Source: Hygrocybe punicea (taxonomy: Eukaryota; Basidiomycota; Agaricomycetes; Agaricales; Hygrophoraceae). From it: a DNA stretch of 64,000 bases. The notes under the pieces were generated by a model that was not told where the DNA came from, made no database searches, and saw nothing but the letters and a program-made list of their open reading frames with translations. Shown piece by piece: positions 54,914-64,000 of this stretch. The translations under genes were made by a program, and so were the position numbers. Each line of letters begins with the position of its first letter. Within the stretch, counting starts at the first letter, position 1. The stretch covers positions 5,332,001 to 5,396,000 of the forward strand of contig OY744470.1 in the NCBI GenBank assembly GCA_963556145.1, given 5' to 3'.

Positions 54914-57679
54914 CTAAAAATCCGGCTTTCCGGTGTCGGACCGCTCTCGTCGGTTCTTTTGGTTGTGCTCGATGGTGGGCAAGGTGACGATGGCGCCGGT
55001 GTTTGGATCCGTGATCGTGACTTGTTGTTCTCCGTTTTTATAATCCTTCGTAAGAGCCTCGGAAAGCGTGAAGAACGGGCGGCCGATGAGGATCTCGTAG
55101 GGGGCGTCGTCGACGACTTGGACTTGGAGGAAAAGATCAACATCGCCAAAAGTGAATTTTAGGTTGGCGATCCGGCCGAGGGTGTCGTTATCGCTTTTAT
55201 TTGCCGACTGCATCCGCATCTTCATATTTTGGAGGCTGTAACCGAGTTTCTCCCAAATATCGCGTCGCATGCCAATGATCATGGAACCGTTGTCGAGGAC
55301 GCACTCGAATACGAATTTGCCGTTGATGAGCGGGTAGACCGCACGGAGAGGGACTGAGTCGCGGCCGACGACGAGCGGGACGTTTTCCTGACAGTGTTGA
55401 CAGGCGCGAGTGGGGATTTCGGGTGCGTGAAAATGGAAAACCTCGACGTTGTTACTTTCGGCGGTGACCTTTTTCGACGTAGTGAGGTCCTTCATGTGAC
55501 GGCGGGCGTCGGACGACATGGCTAAAAGTTCTCGCTGCGAAATGCAGACTTGAGAATCGAGCGCGCGGTCGATGACGGATTTGGCGATACCGGGATCTTC
55601 GATGGGGGCTTGGTAGCGGTATTGGGGGTGCGATGCGGGAAGGTTCTGGGGAGTGCGCGGTACAAGGGCGGTCGGCTCGGTCAGCCACGTGTTCGAAGGA
55701 GGGACTATGGTGATCGGCTGCTCGTTGATAGGTCTGGCCATTTTCTCGGCGGGTTTCGCGGCGGGGACAGACGTGGAAGTGGTGGGCAGATTGGGAAACG
55801 TTTCTCTAGACTTGCCTTTCGTCTTTGATGGGATTTCTACACCGTCGAATCTAACCCGTTTACGAAGCCGCTGCACTTCGGCTTCCAGAACCTTAATCTG
55901 TTCGTTGTCGTCGTCAATGTCGGACGTCGTGGACTGAAAGATGTCGGCGTACTCGGTGGTGACCTCTGGTTCATAGGTGGGTACTTCGACGGCGGAGACG
56001 AAGTTAGCTTTTACATGAGGCGGCGGGTCGCGTTGGAACGGTTCTGTGGGGTTGCGGGCAGGGGGAGCGCGGTTGCCGGGGTTCTGTGCGTGCCACGCGT
56101 CGAAGCGTTCCCTCATATTTTTGCCGACGATAGCCTTTGGAAGATACATTCCGTTAGGCAACACGATGCGGCCGTGCTCGTTCTTGCGGCATATCCCGTC
56201 TCGAGTGTACTGCTCGCAAATAGGACAATCGCGTATACGATGGAACGGGTCGTCGCAAAAGAGGCAGTTGAAATTGGTGTAACCCTGTCCCGCGGTGGTC
56301 GGCTCAGCCCTATTTGCACACGGCTTTGGGGGGTTGTTGCGTTCGGTGAGGGCTTGCATGAGGACGGCGAGTTGTTGCGAAACGAGACGAAATAGGTCGG
56401 ATACGTTAGGTTCGACCGGTTCCGCTTTAGGAATGACCGGGTCATAGCGAGCGGGTGGCGGGTAGCGGGTGGCGGGTTCCATTGGAGTCGAGTACCGGAT
56501 GGCGGCAGGCGACGTTGACGAGAGACGAGAGACGGTGGACGGTTCGGCCGCGGTTCCGGCCAGCAAGAAGTGGGCGCAATTGTGGAAGTCCTGGAAGTCG
56601 TAAGGGTCGCTATGGAAATGGTTCGGCTTTTGGTACTGCAGACGGGTTTTGATGTCCTTTTTAAGCTCGACATGGAAGCCGTTCTCGTACGCGATGTTGC
56701 GTTCTCGGGGAGAGATTCGACCCTTGTCTAAGAGGAATCCCGAGATCCGGATGAACTCGCGGTAATATTCGCCAAGTTCGGCATGGGTACGGATACCGTA
56801 AGCGGTTTGGGTGTGCGTAAGACGGTCGAGATCCGCCATAGTGTACCGGTGATCGTCTTCCGTACCCGGGTATAGCACGAGTACGCTCTTCTTGAATGCG
56901 GCATAATCGACGCCGGTCGCGCTAGGTAAACTTGCCCAAAGCTCGTAGTCGCTAAGCGACGCGTAGCGCAGACTATGCTTGATGCGTCCTGCATCGTCGA
57001 GAGCGGCATCGGCAGCAAGTATCTCGACTTCTTCGAAGAAGCGGTTTAAATTGAGCGGGTTCCCGTCGAAGGTCGGGGCCGTGGAGTGACCGCGAGCGGG
57101 CATTTGTCGTGGAGTAACATGGGGAGCGGTAACGTGGGGAGCGGTCGAAGATCCAGAGGTCGAAGTCATTGGGGATGGAAGAAGCTGAGATGTCGATGAA
57201 GCGGTTGTCGGGTGTACGATGAGCGGGTCGGGTAACGTGGGCGATGACGGCGTGGACGAAGACGAAGACGGGGACGATGTCGATGACGGAGTTTTCGATG
57301 TCGAGAGCGAAGACGGAGACGATGACGATGACGGAGTTTTCGATGTCAAGAGCGAAGACGTGGACGGGGGTTCTAACGAGGTCGAAGTCGGGGATGTAGG
57401 CGATGCGGGTGTCGAACTGAGATCGGATGAGTCGGGTGTAATGGTAATTATCGGTATATCGACCGATTCGAGACTGTCGGATGAAAGATATAGGGGGGTG
57501 TTTGACCCTGAGACGAGCGGGAGATTGTTATGTCGAGCGAGGTGTTCGGGTACTAGCTGGAAGAAGTCGTCGTCGATTGTCGGGTCGAAGGCGGCTAAAG
57601 AGAGTTCTTGTTGAAGAGTTCTTCGAGGAAGTTCTTGAAGACGACGGTCAGAGGGAGGGATACGGGAAGAGGAAGCTAT
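54914..57679 (-). pseudogene. gag: Element B Gag-protease, start codon lost (ATA)
   Basis: The frame is open from the codon at 57679-57677 to the stop at 54914 (921 codons). The codon there is ATA in the context ACCACC-ATA-G, which would be an ideal start context if it were ATG. No other ATG lies near, so translation could only start well inside (for example SPMTSTSG near residue 170). A Ser/Pro-rich leader is followed by the gag region ('LNLNRFFEEVEILAADAALD', 'FIRISGFLLDKG'), the zinc knuckle C-x2-C-x4-H-x4-C (CLFCDDPFHRIRDC) and a retropepsin-like domain with active-site DNGS instead of D-T/S-G ('CVLDNGSMI', 'YEILIGRPFF'). Confidence 0.82.
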
Positions 57680-57696
57680 GGTGGTGCTAGACTATT

Positions 57697-57713
57697 CCTC
57701 GCGGTGGGCTCCA
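57697..57713 (-). promoter_or_regulatory. Primer binding site of element B
   Basis: TGGAGCCCACCGCGAGG (minus strand) starts two bases after the 5' LTR. It is identical over 18 nt, including the next base, to the element A site. Confidence 0.75.
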
Positions 57714-57715
57714 GA

Positions 57716-58510
57716 TGTAAAGGCGAGGTCGGGGTGGCTGCGGAATAATAATCCTAAGCCTGTGGGGTCAGCGTAGAAGTGACTAGGAATAGCCTAACAA
57801 GCTGCAGTAAGATAATGGGATATAAAAAGTAAGAAGCCGCCGAGTAAACTACTGAAATCTATCGAGACCGATCGAAGCCGACGAAGCCGACGATGTCGGG
57901 TACGGCGGGTCAGGTGTCGGGTGACGAGAAACGTAGAGATAAAGGCGGTAGAACGACGGGGAGGGCGTCGAGGAATCCGACGGGCAATGTGTGCGATGGA
58001 ATTTACTGAGAGACTTAATTCTCAGAGAGAGGAAATGGGGGAACTGGTTTCTTATTTTGAGACGGTGCTTGGGCACCATTTTTATACTACAAAGTTCTGT
58101 ACCTGGATTCGGACGAGAGTCCTCGGCCGATGAGAGGAAACAAAGGAGAATAAAAATGGGGAAGTAGGAAGAGCGTTGCGAGGCGACGATGACAGGGAAA
58201 ATGGGTGGAAGATATAAAAAACCGTAAAAGATGCAAAATACTTTACTATATCCCCATAAGGGAGACGCTAGGCGTGAATAAGGCAAGTCCGATGTCGGGA
58301 TCCCAGTCCGATGAGATCTATCTATGATATTTGAAGTTCCGCGAGTTTAGGAGATAGACCGACCAGGTACGTGAGCGGCCGTGCTAGTCGGTATGCATCG
58401 GGTTGCGTCGGGTTGCGTCGGGTTCGAACGTAGATTGCTAGAGACGTCGGGTTCGAGCGGATTCGCTAGATATCGATGTTACGGCCTCAGAGGGTCGAGG
58501 ACCCTCTACA
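57716..58510 (-). repeat. 5' LTR of element B
   Basis: 795 bp, minus-strand start TGTAGAGGGTCCTCGACCC. It is followed directly by CCAC and the remainder of element A's 5' LTR. Confidence 0.93.
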
Positions 58511-60302
58511 CCACACCAAGGGTTTCCGGAGTGCGTCGTTGATCGGGAAATTACCTTGTTGTCCTTTAGGAACAAGGATTTAGCTCTTTAATAACTCTGG
58601 GGTATTCCTGTTGGGTGGTTGGGTTGTGGTGTGAATCCTATCAAAGGTTAGCTTTGAGGGATACAACAAATACTTGACAATAATATAAGTCAGATGTATG
58701 ACTTATAGAGGATGAGTGAACAGTGAGGTCTTCCCTACTGAAGGTAAAGACTTTGAGTGACAAGAGGTATGCGAGAGTATAAGCGGATAATAACTCAAGC
58801 AAGTATGAACAGTGTAAGATGAACGAGTGTACAACAGTCAAGTATACAAGTAGCAAGTATACAATGAGCAGAGGTACAATAGAGATGAGCGATAGATTAT
58901 GGACGATGGGCGATAGGCGATGGGCGATGGGCGAGTGTAACAGTAGATGTCAAACAAAAGGGAGGTGTGACAAAATACTATGTACAGAATGAATGAACTG
59001 AACAATAGGCAAGTAGGATTGATAATCAAGATATCGGACTTTATTCCGAAGCTTCAAACGCACATTGGCTACTAGTGCAGAATAAAGTACTGGGATATCT
59101 TTGGTGATGACCAATAGAACTTGAAAGAAAATGAATGTGACTGTACTACGTGACAGAACACAAGGAATATATATCAAACAAGTAATAAGGGAGTATCAAT
59201 AAATCTGAGATTGATATCCTTAAACAAATGAATGATGACTTGAACTGCAATTGGTATTTGGGTACTAGCTACTACCAAAGTAGGTAATACAAACAAATAC
59301 AGATGGGGTGAATCAGAATCTGGGAGAGGGACTGTCCTGTGACTGGGCCTGTCAGATTAGGTGACTGGGCCATCTCCAGCAGAAACTGGGCTCTATATAT
59401 ACCTATTCTACAGCAGGAGTCATACTGAGTCATAGAATGGTATATCAAATGGAGAGCATAGGATATGACTCATAGGGAGTCATATAGAGGAGAGGCATAG
59501 GTTTATGACTCATAAGGAGTCATAATGATGAAAGGCATGGGGGGTTATGACTCATAAGGAGTCATAAGAAAGGAAGGCATGGGTTTGTGACTCATACAGA
59601 GTCAATTAATGAGTCACATAGGTATTATAATTAAAGGAGGGGGCATAATGAGTCAGAAATAGTGATAATTAGTCATGGGTGGTCATGAGTATGTCATAAG
59701 GGTCATAATTTGTCATGGATAGACCAATGAGTCACATTTGATGGGAGTGAGTCATGTTGCTGGTCCAATCTTGGGTGTGTGAATCAAAGGCAAGGGCTGT
59801 GCCAGGCTATGCTTCTAGAATCATCTTCCTGAGGCTGTGCTTCTTGATCAATTGATGCCATGCCATGTGTGTATCCTTATCAGTTAAGAAAAAGATAAGA
59901 TCTGGGCTGGGCTGTATTTGATCAATTGATATGAAATGTGATGTGCTTCTTGATCAGGGAATGATGGGTGGCATGTGTTATCTCTATGATTGGAGATAAG
60001 GATGTGGCTGTGCTTCTTGTGCTTCTTTGGCCTCTGATAAGATGTTTTGGGGGCCTTATCAGTTAAGATAAGGGTATTCCTTCATTTCCTCTGCATAGAT
60101 AAGGGTTTTCTTGTATGTCCTATGTGCAGATAAGGATTTCCTGTGTGTCCTATATGCAGATAAGGGTATTCCTTTCTACTCCATATGCAGATGGGGGCAT
60201 TCCAGTATGAATGGTCCTTGTAATGTGATGTGTGCTGTAGGGATGGTGACTAGTGACAGCATATTACTATGTTTTGATCCGAATCCTGTTTGGATCATGA
60301 CA
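58511..60302 (-). repeat. Main fragment of element A 5' LTR
   Basis: It matches 35154-37331 minus the MITE, with one visible substitution (GGTTTCCGGAG versus GGTTTCCAGAG). It contains the U3 promoter: the nine-site TGA(C/G)TCA cluster at about 59426-59754 and TATATATA at 59394-59401. A transcript from here must cross all of element B before reaching Gag of element A. Confidence 0.92.
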
Positions 60303-60359
60303 CCGGTCCGGTCCCGGTTAATGTCTAAAAAAGGCAAAAAACCAGACCTAACCGGACTT

Positions 60360-60690
60360 TAAAACACTAGCAATATTGACCTGCAATTGCCAGCTGTTGA
60401 CAGACATGTGGATTGGCTGAGAATTGGCAATATTGCCTTGCAATTGCCATCTGTTCACACCCATTGACAGACATGCGCATTGGCTGGGAATTGGCAATAT
60501 TGCCTAGCAATTGCCATCTGTTCGCATGCCTTGCCAGAGATTTGAATTGGCTGGGAATTGGCAATATTGCCTTGCCATTGCGATCGCTACGCATGCCTTG
60601 CCAGAGATGTGAATTGGCTTTGAAATTGGCAATATTGCCTTGCCATTGCGTTCGCTATGCATGCCTTGCCAGAGATGTGAATACTGGTGA
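60360..60690. repeat. 67-bp tandem repeat, four to five copies, each with a 12-bp palindrome
   Basis: Units read ATTGGCTGGGAATTGGCAAT... and end in CCTTGCCAGAGATGTGA. Each carries the perfect dyad GGCAATATTGCC, at 60426, 60493, 60560 and 60628. A partial unit precedes them. Confidence 0.88.
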
Positions 60691-62560
60691 GCTAAAAGTG
60701 ATTGTTAGTGATGATAAGACACAATTGAAGGTTCATACCAAGTCCCGTAGTCTTACGTCTCTCATGAATGCTTGGAGGAAGGAGACCTCGACTTCGCCAC
60801 CCTCGCGGTTATTGACAGAATAGCTCTTGAGGATTTTATTGAGACATTCAAAAGAAATGTCTAGAAGTTGTAAATGGGGCCATAATCTTCAAGTTGCTCA
60901 AATATGTGTCACCCAGTTTTAATCTCATCGGGATGTAGCTAGAAGTTGTTAGTTAATGTCAGGCAGCTTGTAATATAAGAGTTGGATCATACCTCGAGAA
61001 ACTTGAGCAGGAATGAGAAGAGCAGATCCTTTGCCCTTGGAATGTCAGTGTCTCAAATTGATCATGCCATTATTATCTTGAGTGCACATGAAAGCTTAAG
61101 AAACATGTCTGCATCATCTGGGTGCATTTGCAGTTTCGGCCATGGTGATTGTTTATCATCATGGTTGTGTTCTTCTTCTTTGCCTTTATACATTTCAGGC
61201 ATGCTTGTTCCTTCTTCTCCCATGAGTCAATCTGCTTCTGGTATTCTTGTTCAGCGCATGGAAGCCATTCAGTCCATATTATAGGAATCTTTAGATTTGA
61301 AAAGTGAAATGTACTGGATCAGGAGATCATACACACCAAAATCAGCCCATATACAAGTCCGAGGGCTTTCCATTCATCAGCTGTCAAGGAACTGCCAGCT
61401 GGATAACCAACTTGTTTTGAAAGACAGGCAACCCAGGTAGGCATCTCAAACTACAAAGAAGACACAGTGTGAGTGATACATGGTTGACAGAATCAGTGAC
61501 ATACTGTGCCAAGATACTTGTGAATCTGGTTGAGTTCACAAGCAACTTTGAGGGTGGAAGTACACTCACGTAACGTATTATTCTTGATCCAGGTGCCAAG
61601 CCATATGGTCTTGATTATGCCAAGCAGGATGTTATGCATAGGATCAACAACTGTCATGCTGGCGTTGAAATATGAAAGGTGTGATAGTTCATAATAGTGA
61701 GTCGAATATCAATCAAAAAGTTCTTGTCATGTCTTGTCATCTGATAGTTGGAAGTATTCTTATGCTAGCTGTCGACGTTCTTCATCAGGAAAAACACTAT
61801 AGCTCTGAGACACTCTAAGAGTGTGTTAGAGTGTGTCAGAGTGTGTCAGAGTGCTCAGAGCACCAGAGTTCTCAGAGTGACCTGGGATGGTCTGAAAGCA
61901 CAGTGGCTGACTATTTTGCATTGAGAGCATCCTGAGACACTCTGAAATACTCTGAGGGTGGTCCTCAGAGTGTCAGAAAGAGCTCTGGAGCTCTGGGAAC
62001 TTATTGAATTATTGGTGTTCTGCAGTGCTCTACAATGTGCTTATTATCTGGAAAGCTGAGATATTCATTCACAAAGTAACAAGAGGATCAAAATGCTCTG
62101 AATATTATTGAAAATGCGAATAATATAATTCTAATTAATCTCAGTTATATTTGATATACAGAAATATTAACTATCAATTATTAAATAACACTTCATTCTA
62201 AAATTAATTATCAATGACAATATAGCTGGTTGACTTACAAAGCAACCTTAAGTTAAGTGAGTCGGATAAGCAAAGCATACCAAGTTATATAGTGTTTGAA
62301 GATGTGCACGGACCATTTGTCTGTGTTTGATAGAAATGCATGCCAAACATTGCCAATGTAGCGGTAAGGTGTCCAAAAAAGGCAATCTTTTTATCGCCAT
62401 AAAATAGACACCTTTTTAGGACATAGTTTTCAAGAGTCCCCAGGTTAGTGATGCCAAATGGAACTGATCCAACCCCAGTTAAAACTGCAAACCACAACCT
62501 CTATTTAGCTAGGTAGATACTGAAATATATATTTTCATGTATGAAATCGTGTGAACTTAT
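60691..62560. other. Unassigned repeat-rich DNA
   Basis: No gene is supported. Short frames at 60690-60823 and 60982-61284 look like decayed coding sequence without a recognisable family. At 61800-62000 there is low-complexity DNA made of CAGAGTG/CTCTGA motifs in both orientations (AGAGTGTGTCAGAGTGTGTC). 62090-62230 is very AT-rich. Confidence 0.4.
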
Positions 62561-63092
62561 ATCATGTGACCTTACTGTAAACATAGACGCAAAACGTAGA
62601 TGCAAGATGTAGACACGAAACATCGACTCAACATACTCAGCAACCCTCAGAAACAAGGTAAGTACTTCTTTTTTTCACTACTTATCCATTTTAACTTCTC
62701 TATTTTAGCTACAACCACAATTGCAACGCAACCAAACCTGGTACCATGATACATCAAAACTTGCACGCAACAACACAACAACAACAATATCGATGCAACC
62801 ATGATGGAAAAGATGCAGCAGGCAGTGGTGCGCCCACTCCTGCTGCTATTGCTAAGTTTTTACTCAGTTTATTTATTTTATTTTACTAACAGCGCTGTTA
62901 AAACCCAAAATGCAAAATGCCAGCGCCAACATCAATGCCAATGCCAACATCCACACCGGCATCAACATCCATGCCAATGACAACAGCCACAGCCACAGCC
63001 ACATCATTGCCAATGCCCACGGCCACACCAACACACCCCTCTCGCCAACACCATGCCAAACACCCCACCAACACCCTCAGATCACAGCTCGC
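62561..63092 (+). other. Intron-containing low-complexity region, probably an element interior
   Basis: GT-AG segments (62658-62709, and a second ending with the AG at 62892) separate short low-complexity exons rich in Asn, His, Thr and Ala codons (GCCAATGCCAACATC repeats at 62920-63030). The piece GTG-x-GCCCACTCCTG before the second intron resembles the one at 29165 inside the hAT-like element. It is likely non-autonomous-element cargo, cut on the right by the LTR. Confidence 0.35.
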
Positions 63093-64000
63093 TGTAGAGG
63101 GTCGACGTCCCTCTGAGTCCGTATCATCGATATATCACGAATCCGGACGAACCCGATGCCTCTATCCAACTCGCATTCGAACCCGACGTAACCCGACGCA
63201 ACCCGACGTGACGTGACGTGACGTGACCCGACGTGACCGACATAACCCGACGTATGCCGCTTCGTCACAGCCGCTCTCAGACCAAATCCGGCAGCCTCAA
63301 ATGCCTCGGAGTTCCAATTCCAGGAGATGGATCTCTTCGGACTCAATCCCCGACTTCGGATTTACTTTATTTATGCATCCCATCGTCCTTTCGGAGATAT
63401 GTAGGACTTTCTAGATCTTTTCCTTGCATATTCGTTTTCCCCTCCATTTCCTGTCTTCGTTGCTTTGCAACCCCCCTTTCCACATCCCCATTCCAACCTT
63501 TCTTTGTAGCTTACCATCGGCCGAAGTAGACATGTCCGAAAGTAGATTACTGTTTCCTGTACTATAAAAACGGTCCCCGACGACCGTACAAAAAAAGATA
63601 CCATTAGTCCCCGTTTCCCTTTAGTCAGAATCACCTTTTAATCCCTTCAAATGCTCGTCCACGTAGATTCTTAGCTTTTTATAGTTCACTTCGTTGTCTT
63701 CCTCATTGTTCCCATATATTCATTCATCGTTTCCGACCCGACCTGACCCGACCTGTCGTACCCGACATCGTCGGCATCGTCGGGTTCATTCGTTTTCAGT
63801 CCGTTCATCGTCGGGTTCTTTATTATTTGTCCGTTTTCACACTGTTCATCACCGGATTCGTCGTTATTAGTCCAGTTTTACGCGGCGGCTTTACTTTTAC
63901 TAACATTCCCTTCCTTTTACTACTATTCCTGACACTGACTTATCCAATCACTTCTACGCTGACACCCACAGGTTAGGATCATTATTTTATTTATCAATAT
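63093..64000 (+). mobile_element. B-family LTR in plus orientation, running to the window end
   Basis: It starts TGTAGAGGGTCGACGTCC, matching the minus-strand start of the element B LTRs, and the end (CACTTCTACGCTGACACCCACAGGTTAGGAT) matches the region near their other end. The order and spacing are conserved but divergence is strong. The internal region, if present, lies beyond base 64000. Confidence 0.75.

Larger units (their letters stand above)
48697..58510 (-). mobile_element. Element B: Ty3/gypsy LTR retrotransposon nested in element A
   Basis: 9814 bp with equal-length 795-bp LTRs (TGTAAAGGCGAGG...GACCCTCTACA) and the 4-bp target repeat CCAC. Minus-strand order: 5' LTR (57716-58510), primer binding site, Gag-protease, Pol, 3' LTR (48697-49491). 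A plus-strand gene (49661-51057) sits between Pol and the 3' LTR. The LTRs differ at about six positions. Gag has lost its start codon and Pol has two stops, so this copy is not autonomous. Confidence 0.93.
35125..60302 (-). mobile_element. Element A: Ty3/gypsy LTR retrotransposon (interrupted)
   Basis: The ends are TGTTTTGCGTGGGAAG and GGATCATGACA, with the 4-bp direct repeat CCGG on both sides (35121-35124; 60303-60306). Reading on the minus strand: 5' LTR (right, split by element B), primer binding site 48658-48642, Gag-protease 48565-42980, Pol 42768-39142, extra ORF 38420-37782, 3' LTR 37331-35125. Excluding element B and the 383-bp MITE it is about 15 kb. The LTRs (about 1.82 kb) differ by only one base that I could see, so insertion was recent; Pol nevertheless carries a stop. 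Confidence 0.92.

Noticed and set aside
1..64000. tRNA or rRNA genes
   Set aside because: I scanned for T-loop (GGTTCGAATCC-like) and clover-leaf patterns and saw none I could support; a dedicated tRNA scan would be decisive.

Overview
The window looks like nuclear DNA of a filamentous basidiomycete, most likely an Agaricomycete. Genes have short GT-AG introns of about 45-80 nt. There is a C2/NACHT/WD40 NLR-type gene with near-identical WD40 repeats, a polarisome scaffold (SPA2/GIT family) and abundant Ty3/gypsy DNA. About half the window, from 25.4 kb to the right end, is transposon-derived.

Layout. 1-4.5 kb: a partial HNH-endonuclease-domain gene (minus strand), a wrecked copy of a secreted or membrane Cys-rich gene, a short minus-strand ORF that reads as bacterial sigma-70 region 4, an unidentified ORF, and a frameshifted relic of a group III hybrid histidine kinase (HAMP repeats). 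4.5-10.0 kb: one large minus-strand NLR gene rebuilt here from seven exons, with 15 WD40 repeats. 10.2-17.6 kb: a tandem segmental duplication carrying two intact paralogues of a Cys-rich/Thr-Pro-rich/membrane-anchored protein, with a 2.2-kb foldback (palindromic) transposon sitting in the second unit between 8-bp target duplications. 17.9-24.2 kb: an ordinary gene block with a DHA2-type MFS transporter (minus), SPA2 (plus, divergent) and a small secreted protein (minus). 24.9-25.3 kb: a caspase-like (C14) relic. 25.4-34.9 kb: non-autonomous DNA elements (one hAT-like with an 8-bp target duplication), a solo LTR and a 34-bp minisatellite.

35.1-60.3 kb is one nested retrotransposon cluster. 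Element A is a gypsy element of about 15 kb with 1.8-kb LTRs. It carries an oversized Gag-protease ORF, Pol, and an extra sense ORF before the 3' LTR, all on the minus strand. A 383-bp MITE has landed in its 3' LTR. A second gypsy element, B (9.8 kb, 795-bp LTRs), has landed in its 5' LTR. B carries an intron-containing gene on the opposite strand, between Pol and the 3' LTR, encoding a coiled-coil plus Zn2Cys6-like protein. Both elements share an 18-nt primer binding site and both are broken by single in-frame stops. The right end holds a palindrome-containing 67-bp tandem repeat and the start of another B-family LTR.

The host genes do not form an operon-like system. The left third is rich in self/non-self and signalling types (NLR, HNH, caspase relic, histidine-kinase relic, Cys-rich surface proteins). 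The right half is repeat-dominated and probably heterochromatic. Exon structures were inferred by eye from splice consensus and reading-frame arithmetic. For the NLR, SPA2, MFS, small secreted protein, both paralogues and the antisense gene, the summed exon lengths are exact multiples of three.
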